Made by a program: the position numbers and the translations under genes. This document shows positions 47,901 to 59,000 of a DNA stretch of 64,000 nt, piece after piece (position 1 is the stretch's first letter; the number at the start of each line of letters is the position of its first letter). The notes below the pieces were generated by a model that saw nothing but the letters and a program-made list of their open reading frames with translations, was not told the origin of the DNA and made no database searches. Origin of the DNA: Meandrina meandrites (lineage: Eukaryota; Cnidaria; Anthozoa; Scleractinia; Meandrinidae); assembly GCA_963693305.1 (NCBI GenBank), contig OY855903.1, positions 57,207,850 through 57,271,849 on the forward strand, written 5' to 3'.

Positions 47901-49056
47901 TTTTAAAGTACGATTCGTATCTTTTTACATTTTATTAGCATTTTGGCTTGATTTTGAATCAATTTCTGATATATTCTGACTTTGTATGCAAATGGTAAAA
48001 TCCAAGATGGCGGATCCAAGATGCCGGGTCTAATGACGTCATATGACGTCACAGCCAAAAAAAAAATGGAGAGTGATCTAAGAGCTTTCTACTCAATGCA
48101 AAACAATTTCTCTGTGCATCAGGGACGAAACAGGGAGAATTCCATCAACTCCTCCACTTGTGCTAACTTGTTGTCCGACGTTTAAGCGGGGGAGACTCTT
48201 AACTACAGATCTGGAGTAGTTGCTAAGGAATGGCTGAAGACTGTATTTTGAAGAAAGCGATTTTGAAGCTTTTTGTAACGCTAAATGGTGAATTTTGCTT
48301 GGGAGTACACCTGCTTTGAAAAATATAACATTGCGCGTGCGAAACTAGTGCCAGTCCCAAACCGCGCGTTAGAATTTAAAATCCCTAAAACTCCACGGAA
48401 ACAAGGTTCCGATTTATCTTACGAATCAGAGATAACGTCATCGTCTTTATAATCTGACGTATGCTTTTACCGTTTACGCGAAAAAAGGAAACGCTACTGA
48501 TGGCAGTCAGTAAGTATGAGTGCATATCAGGCCATAACTCTTATAATAATGCGAATTTCATGAAAACGATATGTCACATTACGCATGTGGACGTCCTTTA
48601 TCTATTGACGCTCATTTTAATTTTAAAATCTATCCGCCGTTTGAGTTTTAGGGTTTATTCTGCTCTGGTCACGTGACGCGTTAAATATGACCGTGACTTG
48701 AAACTCTTGGAGGAATCTTCAATAGAACAAACTCGTGCAAAAAGCTTATCTGTATGAGGTCTGATTTCCAAAATATAGCAATTAGAAACCTGGTTTAGAA
48801 ACAAATTGGTAGTTAAGAGTCACCCCCCTTAACATAACAGTCGTTCTGTTTGTTTTATGTTAGAGGCAAGCCGTTCGTACCTCAAACCCATGTCTGCTGC
48901 TCCGGAACACCTACACCCAGGCCTCTGCATGCTACCTCCGTTCGTTGCTGTGGGCGGAAGGCTTACGACCCGCACAGGAATTTCTGCTGCAAGGGATTTA
49001 TCCGACCCCTTGGGGTGCCGTGTGGATGCGGCAATAATGAGCTGTGTCCGTTATAA
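44939..49056 (+). CDS. Galaxin D, short secreted di-cysteine repeat protein
   Basis: Four coding exons join in frame: 44939-44984, 45711-45849, 46577-46753, 48864-49056 (phases 1,2,2), giving about 184 residues ending in TAA. Exon 1 encodes a signal peptide (MEQKIQLLLAVLVMC). The mature N-terminus carries RRLNKR, a possible dibasic cleavage site, before the first CCG. There are 10 Cys-Cys pairs; the last repeat decays to PCGCG before the C-terminus. It is about half the length of galaxins A and B, and the exon phases match theirs, so it is a true family member and not a fragment. It is on the opposite strand to A-C and divergent from C. Intron 3 (2.1 kb) contains AT-rich repeats and a TTAA-type MITE that ends 32 nt before exon 4. 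Confidence 0.88.
47143..47275. repeat. AT-rich tandem repeat (ATTAATCAT)n
   Basis: Overlapping ATTAATTAATCAT and CATATTAAT units over ~130 bp, in galaxin D intron 3. It can form hairpins because the unit is nearly palindromic. Confidence 0.85.
48182..48832. mobile_element. TTAA-flanked MITE, family member 2
   Basis: Left end TTAAGCGGGGGAGACTCTTAA, right end (inverted) TTAAGGGGGGTGACTCTTAA, ~650 bp. Same ends as 27870-28440. It lies in galaxin D intron 3 immediately before the exon 4 acceptor region. Confidence 0.8.
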
Positions 49057-49582
49057 GACTGCATCCTTGTAATCTTTAAATAGACCTATTGTTAGGCTAT
49101 ATATGTAGAAAATAGCCATTGGTATAATGTTGACAACAATAAAATGTGTGGACGTTTTAAACCCAGAAGCGACAGCGTTTTTAAGCGATGACGTCATTTT
49201 ATGACGTCATCGGTTAATGCTGTAAAGCGAAAAAGCGATGGAATTTATGGAATTTTTGGTGTTACGATTACTCCCTGAATGAACAATGGGAACTAGGTGC
49301 ATTGTTTGTATTCTTTTTGAGATCCGCCATCTTGTTTTTTGGCAAAGGAAGATATTTTTTTGCAGCTTGTATCATCACCGATCGGCAAACCTTATTTCAT
49401 TTGTAGCTGTTAAATTGAGATTTCGAGTCTGGAGTGAGTGTTGCACTTTATCAGTTATCGAATAAATTTGGCATAAAGTTAAGAAGTGATGTCTGTCGTG
49501 AATGCAGACGAAGCAACCGATTATTAGCAGTTGCCTGTTGTGATCAACCGATCTGTATACTCACCGAAGGGAATGCACAATG
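49057..49582 (+). other. Galaxin D 3' untranslated region and flank
   Basis: AATAAA at 49138-49143, 82 nt after the stop codon, is the likely polyadenylation signal. A short inverted repeat ATGACGTCAT / GATGACGTCATTT lies at about 49188-49210. Nothing else is recognised before the next repeat element. Confidence 0.5.
49138..49143 (+). promoter_or_regulatory. Polyadenylation signal candidate, galaxin D
   Basis: AATAAA 82 nt after the galaxin D stop codon TAA (49054-49056). Confidence 0.6.
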
Positions 49583-49953
49583 TGCGAGCCAGCAAGCCAT
49601 GCGAGGCAGACCTGCGAGGCACTTGAAAACACATTGGTTAGCCTAAATAGCACTCCGGTTAGCCTAAATAGCACTTCGGTTAGCCTACAGTTAGCTCTTA
49701 GGTAGCTTGCGGTTAGCTTTTATATTGGGATAAGGGATTTCTTGCTTGCCCGGTTCACATGGCTTGCGAGTCATGCGAGGCAAGCGAGCCATTTCGGTTA
49801 GCCTAAATAACACATTGGTTAGCCTAGCAACACTCCGGTTAGCCAAAAAAGCACTTCGGTTAGCCTACAGATCGTATAGGTAGCCTTTTTATTGGTATTT
49901 TTAAGTGTCTCGCAGGTCTGCCTCGCATGGCTCGCATGACTCGCTGGCTCGCA
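49583..49953. mobile_element. MITE with TGCGAGCC inverted ends and internal GGTTAGCC repeats
   Basis: The left end TGCGAGCCAGCAAGCCATGC is mirrored at the right by GCATGACTCGCTGGCTCGCA. Inside, a ~21-bp unit GGTTAGCCTAAATAGCACTC recurs at least six times in two blocks, separated by another GCGAG-rich segment. No coding frame. Confidence 0.65.
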
Positions 49954-51764
49954 TATTGTACACACTCGAACCGAATACTGGGAAAAGAAATCAAGTCAAC
50001 TCAACAAGAAATCGTCGCATAGAACTCAAAGCAAAATACTCCTGGGCCGTTAGAAAGGACTAATTTAAAGCATAAACGAAAGAAACAAATTATATTTGAT
50101 GCGTTCTATAAGATTTAGTAAACAGAAATCTCTCCATTCTTTAAAACAAAAGATGTAAACAATTTTAGACAGCGTTTGACCTTGCATCGTATATCGTATA
50201 TCGTATGTCACGCCAAGATAACGCAATTTTTGTTGAACAATCATTCAGCACAGAAGTTGTCAGTTACTTTTATGTACCCTAATTTTTTGACAAATGTCCT
50301 GAAAATTATCAAAGACCCCTTGTGAAACGTCATCGCTTCTGCATGCATCGCATGCCGTTTATTTTATTATGTAGATCAGTTTTCGGGCTAAACACGTTTT
50401 AATATCCAAATTAGCCCAAATGTTTTCTAAGTAACCAAATATCATTAATCCATTTGATTATTCCACTATTGCGCAATTTTATCATATTAGGTCACGAAAA
50501 CGCGCAAAATATGGCACGTTATCACACTGTAGAACAGGGCAAAAATGCGGACGCAAAGCGGAGCAACAAAACGTCTGGACAAAACGTCCCAAACTTTGAC
50601 TTCGAAGAAGGAGTATTTAATGCCATCGCAATTTTACCGTCTGCATACTTTTTGTTTTGTTTTGTTTTGTTGTTGTTGTTATTGCTGGTTTTGATTAGTT
50701 TTGTTTTCTGTCGGTTTTGGATCACCCAGTTTTAATGAGCCATCTCAAGTAACGAAATTTGACTCAGGGAACTAAACCTCTTTAATTAATATTTCAAGTC
50801 CCCAAAATTTATTTTACAGAGATAGAACATGAATCTTACCTCCATACTAAAACTTGGACCAGAAACACTCCCTTTTTCATAATGTGTTTCGCTTTTAACG
50901 CGAAAATACTGTGTGTCGAGAGTTACGACCCTCCGAATTAATAAGCGATAACGTGACATTTAACGGTTTATATTCGCTTAAACTTGAAAACGATAGGCCA
51001 TCATGACTTTGGACAATTTTAAGCCATGCCTTAGAGGGGGGAAGGTGAATTGGTTCGCGGCCAGATCGACGGATTTTCCTTAAAAATCAATCTCGTCCCC
51101 AGAGTCTTCTCCACTTTTCCAAGTTGACAATTGTCGCGGACGATACTGGAACTTGGTTAAAGAAATCGCACGGATTGCGGACTTTGGCGTTAAATCAAGT
51201 GGATTCGCGGTTTTAAAAAATACAGTGGATCTCCAATCACTAGTGAGAATTTTGGCCCGGATTCGCGTTAATGTAAATATTTTCCAAATGCACTATAACA
51301 AATGTTTTCGGTGTAAACAGTTCGATGAGAGCGGGCATCGCTTTAAAATGTAATGACGTTAATGGCATTATTGGACTAACAAGACATTCTCAACGTGTTT
51401 ACAGGTAAAATACTTTTAATTTATTACCACTTGCGCCGTTTAATAAACACATACCACTGCCTCCATCAACTACAGAGAGAAAATTAAGCCTGTTGACACA
51501 ATGTTCCTATCAACTATTTTTATTTCACCTGCCTTGATTGAATTAACTTTGTAAAAGCCGATAAAAAAACAAGTACAATCCGAGGCGATTATATTCAAAA
51601 CTAAAAATTAATTTAAATATTTACTTAACTCGCAGAACACAGCACAGTAAAACTTGGAGAATGCGTGACACACAAAGTAATAATGGTCACGCAACTCCTC
51701 ATAAAAAAATTCACTAGTTGCAAGCTTTGCTTACATGCGCTAAACGTTAAGGTTGTAACTCTTT
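49954..51764. other. Non-coding region, nothing recognised
   Basis: AT-rich DNA with a (TTTTG)n stretch near 50650-50705. No supported exon, RNA gene or element. Confidence 0.5.
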
Positions 51765-51958
51765 CTAGCCTGCATAGCTGGCGGTTTTACAGGGGTTACA
51801 CAGGCGCGAGTAAGCGAAGAAGCCGCGAGAACGAGCAGCGAAGCCGCGAGGGGCCTAGGGAGCAGAAGTTATTCGCTTTTCTCCTCCTTAGGCTCCACGC
51901 GGCTTACTCGCTTACTCGCGCGCATGTAACCCCTATAAAACTGCCAGCTTTGCAGGCT
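51765..51958. mobile_element. Palindromic MITE, AGCCTGC family
   Basis: About 194 bp with ends AGCCTGCATAGCTGGCGGTT and inverted AGCCTGCAAAGCTGGCAGTT. It is flanked by a perfect 9-bp repeat TAACTCTTT (51756-51764, 51959-51967). Confidence 0.8.
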
Positions 51959-51967
51959 TAACTCTTT

Positions 51968-53016
51968 TCAGCGCTTTCCAACACTTATATTGAGTAATTA
52001 ATTCATCAAAGTATTAGTCCTCAAAAGTTCTGGGAAGCCGTTACCAGCCACCTTAAATCCCTAACTCCAACTACAATACAATTCTCATTTCTCGAACCTA
52101 CAAGGAAAACGAAAACTGGTTCGAAAAAGCGGGATTCTACTCTACTTACTACACATCAACAAACGTTCTCTGATAATATTTTGTTTTTGACACAATTTAA
52201 TGTTTCGGATTTTACAGTTGGAAAAATGACCTGTAGACAATTTGAAGTTGTAAAATCGTATTCTCGTATTTCTTTCAAAGGAAAGTTTTGGGTTAAGTAG
52301 AGTCATAGTAAAGGTCGATTTTCGAAAAGCAACTACAAGGTTATTGCCCTCCTGAAGGGTTTAGTTGGTGAAGTGAACAGCTAAAACCAAAAAAATTTAA
52401 TAAAAATCACGTTTTGTGTACATCCAGCAATAATCAGCTTGATGTCTATAAATGTACAGCCGTGAACAGTGACACAAGTTATATCAAAACCCTAGAGCAC
52501 TTTTCAGTTACCAAAACCTGGGCTTACATTATTCCGATTTCTACAATGAATTCCGAAACTTGAAAATGACCCTTGCCCACCGAAGATATATATTTAACCG
52601 ACCTTGCCGTTGGTTTCATTATTATATCACGCGCCTGTTGTTACCCTACTGTAAGTGCGATCATGCGAACATTTTTTAGCGTGTCTAAACGCAGTGAAAA
52701 GAAGAGGATATATACGCAAGCGAGAACCGAGTAACGAGACCTCTGCGCCTGCGCTACGCAGACGCGGCTTACCGCTGGCTGGCATATCTCGCTTTCTCTT
52801 CGTTCAGCTTTTAAGAGAAAACTAGAGACCTGTCTACCTACCTACCTACCTACCTATTCATCATCCTACATACATCTATTTGAATTTGGTATAAAAATTA
52901 TTACTTGACTAAATTGGAGGATGAATCCACCAAACGTTGCCTGTAAGTATGGTCGCAATGTTCTAAAGATTCCTCCCTTTTACGCAATTCACACAGAAAT
53001 TCTTGATCCATACTCG
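51968..53016. other. Non-coding region downstream of gene E
   Basis: Holds a short (TACC)n run near 52832-52855 and the probable gene E 3' untranslated sequence. I could not pick a convincing AATAAA. Confidence 0.45.
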
Positions 53017-56000
53017 TTAATCCTGCTTATCCGATTTCGAGGACACCGAGGAGGCATCGTCTTTGTTTTTATCGTCGTCTGGTTGCTTCTCCGTTGAGCC
53101 CGTCATTTGTGAGTTGTGGTGTTTCTTCATCCATATCAACCACTTGCTCGGGTTGCCCGTGAGGTACGTGCTCTTCAGTGGACTGGGTACAGAGCCTCGT
53201 ACCTGTGTAATTATTGTGATTTTACAGGATCTGGTGGCGTCATGATACGGGCGGATGATTGCGCCGCAGATGCCAGTCTCCAATCTAAACAAATGCAACA
53301 GACGAGTCCATAAGTGAGAGAAAGCAGCGTGGTTGAACTAACTGAACTAAATACTTGATTTACACTTGGACTGTAGCGTAGCTTTATCATAGCATTTCCC
53401 ATCCCAATCTTTACAGTACGACAGGCAGACCTAACAACAACACTGCAAATAACTGCCTACAAATAAGGTCGGCTCATGCGCATTGCAGTCCGACAGCTGA
53501 TATATCATGCAAACTCACTTAGAATTAGTGAAAATGTTTCATGTTGGATTTCCATCCGAACTTTACAAATTTTGCCTCTGCTACGCATCCAGACACACAA
53601 GTGATTAAATTTTGCACGATGTCCAACCAAGCCACCATGCGGTTTATTGAATCTTAACAGATAAACAACAAACCAGCAGATGAAAAAAAAAACGGGGAAC
53701 GTGTGCCATCCTTCTACACAGATACAAACATAAAAGCAGCACGAAAGGAATAAAACAAACCGAAAACCTACATCCAGGGATGGCCAACAAAAAGAAAGCC
53801 AAACTTAACTTGTATGCGGCGAAGGCTGGCAGTTGAATGTCACACCTTCCTAACAGCCACCAATACAACCTCAAATCCCACTATACACTGCGTACCTCTA
53901 CCCCGCACCCAACCCTCCGCCGCTCCGTGCCGGCAAAATAATAATTTATGCTAATTCGGGATCATCACAAATTACATTTTTCGGCGTGTCGTCATCGTCT
54001 ACCAGGCTCAATTAAATAGGGACCTTCAGATTGGAGAAGGAGTACGACCTTCGACTTTCAGTTCACAGAGCTCTCACTCTTCCCTTTGCTGACCAGTTTA
54101 AAAGGGGAATATTGTGTGAAATGTGACAACGAAAGTATAAGCACCAGGTTTTAAAAGTCGTACCGTGCGTCCCTAATGAGAACAGTCAATCAAAAATTGA
54201 AATACATATTTTTGTGACGTCGCACACCACCCACCTCATAAGTGTAAGCTTAGTGTCCTCCCCAGGTACACTCGGATGATTGGACCCTTTCCAGGCCCAA
54301 GCGTAATATGGTTCTTCGTCTTCACGATCCAAGCTGGCTAAAACTGCACAGCGATTTTTCTTCTTCTGAGAGCTATTCAATAAAAACAAAAATAAATTAA
54401 AAGACGTTTTTTGCATTTTATTATTAGTGGTCTGGAGAGGTCTGCAACAGGAGAACTCTCCTGGAGAATGATACACAGGAAGGGAATGTGTGTGGGCGGA
54501 GGTGAGATGGGGGGTTCTGGCAGGGGGACGTAGTTTGAGTTAGACTACACTTAAAACTGACACTAGACAGCTCTGAATTTTGCAAACAAATAGTCCAAGA
54601 TTTACGTTGAAAGGTCCATGACCGTGCACATCTTCTGTTTTGCGCTCATACACTATGCATGAATTACGTAAATGTTTCTATTGGTTAGTTGCATGAACAC
54701 ACATAACCACTTATTGCATTTTGTCAGGTTTTGTGCACGGTGAACCCACAAAATTGCGAACAAAAACAAACAACAAAGAACTTTTCCGGGCTTCATAACC
54801 ACCTCCGTCTATTAAGGCGGGGGTACGCCTGAAGCCTGTTTTTTTTCCACCGCTAAACTTGGTTAGGTGCGAATATCTCGTCCGCGTTTCAAGTAATCCG
54901 GAAACTCTATGCTCCTTTCACAAAGTTATGTTTAGCGGTGTTTTGTAAATTTTTTGGTGATTTTTGGGGATGTTTGGAAAGAGATAGTTTTTCTCAAAGG
55001 ATTAGTAAAATTTGAAGAAATAAGAAATATTAAAGATTTAATGTGATTTTAAAATTAGAATTTGAAGTTAAAATTAGTATATGGACACCCAAACAGTCCC
55101 CTGACAACCTGGGGGTGCTCTTGCGTGGGGGTCAACTGTCTGTTGGTGTTTCAAAAATAATTTTCTTTCTTCTAGCCCTTCCTTAAACCTCTTAAAGTTT
55201 CACTCAAAATCGGGTGTACCCCACCTTAACTATGTTCAAATTAACTAAGAAAGGTAACTTGTAACCATTGTGCGAATTAATAGTTTCCTTTCGAGGATGC
55301 ATCATACCAACTCACCATTTGAGGAGCTTGAAGTCTGCCATCTGATCAAGGAATGACACGCCGTCAAAGGTTTTGTCCCATTTGCTTCGTTCATCCCAGT
55401 CAGAGACTAAATCCACAGCTACGAGAAATGGAAACATTTATGTCAGTAACAGACGCCCCAGGGGAGGGGTGAGGGACTCAGAGAAGGCGGGGTACAATTT
55501 ACGGTCGCAGGCATGAACAAAATGACTTCCTTGAATATTCCACTACAGCCGTTTTTCAATTTTTTTTCTTGAAATTATTTATCCACTAGGAACTTTCCAT
55601 GTAAAGAAGTGAAGTGCGATCTCACTCAGTTTTCTCGCCTTTGTGGCAAGAGCGGTATTTGTATGGATTGGAAATTATTTTTCAATTACGCTCAGTTCTA
55701 AAAGATTCATTTAAGTCTGTACATAATCGTTGAGGTGTGCTTAATTTAAGACACATAACATACCATCTCTGTACGGAATGTCCTTCAAAACCATTACAGC
55801 CTGAAAAAAAAATAATAAAAATTAAGCGTTTTGCTAAATTGCTTGTTTCTTGTAATGCCTATCTTGCCGACTCAAATTAAATCTTTTCGTAACTTCACGC
55901 GGTCAAACCTTCATCTTCTGTGCAATTATTGAAGACGATAGCATTGAACTAGCCGATATATCTTCGCCAAGTCAATTCTGAAAAGCTTGAAACTACAATC

Positions 56001-59000
56001 GTCCTGACCCTAAGTTACCTTGGTAACCGGTGGACTTCCTCGCTCCAGTCCTTTCCGTGAGTAAATTTCCAACTCTCCGGACTTCTTGATGCGTTTCCAA
56101 GATTTCAAGCCCTCGTTCTCTATGCTCAGCAGTAGGTCAATGTCAGAGTCCCGGATGGGATTAGCGGGTAAATACAGGTGAGGTAAACTACCCATGTCCA
56201 GTCCCCCGTACCAGCTCGGAAATGGTCTCAGCTTGCCTTCGTTTTCATCAAATTTGTCGAAAAAGCTCATTTCTAAGGGTTATAAAAAGACGAAGTCAGC
56301 TCAATCTGTATTTTTTACTGTAAATACCGCTGAGTTAATCATTAGCAGTTAGCCAATTATGATACTAGTAACAAGCCTTTAGGCGAATACAATTGGCTTC
56401 AAAACTGATAAACGCCAACTATTAGTATAGCTATATTACCATAATTCATTTTTGGGCGTTCATGTTGGGAACGGAGTCATTATTTTAACAATATTTCTTT
56501 AAACGAGTTTAGTATATACCACACAAGTGAATAGTGCTTTCCGCGCGCGCTGATTGACTAACTCGGAGGTGATTAGCAAAGTACTATTCATCTCCGAGCA
56601 GCCGAAGAGAAACAAAATGGTTACGCGCGTCGCTTCGGGTACCGAAAGTAATGTTTTGGTCTGGCAGTTATTCAACTTGTGTAGTATATACTAAAACAAT
56701 TATTCACCTCAGTGTCGGTGAAAGTAGTGGATATATCCACCACTATTCACCGCCACCTTTGCGAATACTCGTTAAATATAAGATGTACGCACCCTCAGCC
56801 TCCTGTACAGAGGGGTCCGTAGGAAGCAAATGATCACAGTGTGGCTTGGATCTGTACGGCATCACTTCTCCATTCAAAGAAGTCTCCTCGGAGTCAGTTC
56901 TGGGATGTTTGTCTTTAGGATCATGGTACCGAGTGCGCGTTGTAGTTGTGCTGATAACGCGGATGGTGGAAGTCGTTCGTGAAGAGTCCTTTAACAGATC
57001 AAAATGCCGTCATGTTATTATATACAGAATGCTGAGAGGATCTACAGTAAAAGAGTGGACACCTTTGGCAAAAAATGTCCTCCTAAGATAGGTGTCCGTT
57101 TACGGCAGGTTGAGAGTGTAGTGTTTGCATGTGAATGGGACCATGACGAAGTCATCGAAGTGTTAGACGTGCTCCAAGTCGTTTGTTTTTCCTTGTGATG
57201 ATAGAGTCATTTGAATAGATGGCTTACAAAAAAGTTATAAAACGTACAATTTTTGATTGCAAGACAAACAGTTATTTTGTTTTTCCTTGTAGTAATAGAC
57301 TTAGCTTGAAACGACTGACTGACTGACTGACTGACTGACTGACTGACTGACTGACTGACTGACTGACTGACTGACTGACGCATGATTGATTGATTACCTT
57401 CTCGTCAGTGCTAGGAGATGTTTTTGTCTCAACAGTGTTCACCGTAACATATCTGGTGTCGGGCATCTCATCACTGAATACTTCCGGGGGCTCACTGTAC
57501 GATGAGTCACTCACCGCCGACACAAACGACTCGTCAACTAGGCGAGGACACAAACAAATAACAGAAAATAAAAACTGAGATCAAATCTCAAAATGTACGT
57601 GGTTTCAAGCCAACTTTGAAAGCTTGTGTTTGCTATGGCTTCCCTTTCCCAGATTTGTTTCAACTTTACTACAACGAAATCCTAATAAGAACTGTTTTAC
57701 TGATAAAATCAAACTCGTATAACAAATTTAGCCAATCAGAACTCGAATAGGAAATATGTAACCTGCGCAAAGCGCGGAAAACACAAGAAACCGTCACAGC
57801 TGGTTTTGGCTTCACGTGCTTGCTCTGATTGGTTGGTCAGACTACGAGCACTCACTCAGGATTTTTTTTTCAGCCTCAGTCAGGAGAACCGACGCGCCGT
57901 CGTGTGAAGTGGTTTTCTAGCGCACTCGGGTGCATTGCGGATGTTACAATTTACGATAGCTTCGGCTATTACAATTTGCGGCAGGTGTGCTATTATGAAG
58001 CGCCATAACTGTTTTTACTGAGTTTACGACTGGTATTACAATTCACGACAGTACAAACGGACACGAACAAATCAAAGAAGATCTATTGTTCTTAGTTCAC
58101 CCAATCAGACGCTTTTCTGCTACAGCCAATCGAAGTTTGACCTCTTTTTATTTTTTTGCCTCGCTTGGTACGGTTGTATGTTTGAGTTTTGAGCTCTAAT
58201 TGGTGTTATAAGCTATTTTTACCTACGCTTTTTATTCAGTTGTATGATTACAAAGCACGCATTTTTGCAGTCTTTTGACAATTAATTTCAAAGAGTGACT
58301 GGCAGTCATAAATTATTTTCAGTGATTCTGTAATGTTCAAGACGCTGATCTTCCTGGTGCATACTTTAGGCTTACCTGGTACTTCAACCCTCTCGCCGTT
58401 TATAAATTCCCATTTAGTTTCGAAACTCTTGCTATCCCTTTGTTTCCTTTGCTTTTCCTTGAATGAATACCTCTCTTCTCTTTTCCGCAAGTCTTCTTCG
58501 CTTTTATGGCGATAAATCTCCCCGCTTCTCCTGCGCTCAGCTTGCTTCAGTTTCCATCTCTCCCTATCCTCGCGGCGTCTCTGTTCTTCTTCCAGTCGCT
58601 CCCTCTCTTCCTCTTCAAGCCGCTTGCGTTCAATAGAATCCAAACGCTTCTTTTCGTCTTCTTCGAATTTCTTTCGTTCGATGCTAAGGCGCTTGAGTCT
58701 CTTGCTCTCCGCCTGTTTGCGCCTTTCTTCTTCTTCCCTTCTCTTCCTTTCCTCCATCTCACGGCGCCAGATCCGCTCTTCGTCCTCTCGCTTCTTCCTA
58801 TCCTCTTCCAAGCGTTTCTTCCTCTCCTCGAGCGTCATGCGTCGCCGCGTATCCTCTTCCTGTCGTTTACGTTCTTCGTCTTCGCGTTTCTGTCTGTCTT
58901 CTGCCTCTTTCTTCAATCTCAACTCCTCCTGACGCCTTTCTCTTTCCTCCTCCTGCTCTCTCTGCCTACGTTCTTCCTCTTCCTTTGCCCTTTCTTCCTC

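Noticed and set aside
50454..50735. 93-codon frame with a hydrophobic C-terminus
   Set aside because: The hydrophobic part is a (TTTTG)n simple repeat; no splice or homology support.
57272..57553. 93-codon minus frame including a VSQSVSQS tail
   Set aside because: Only 57398-57537 is exon. The rest is intron with the GACT microsatellite.
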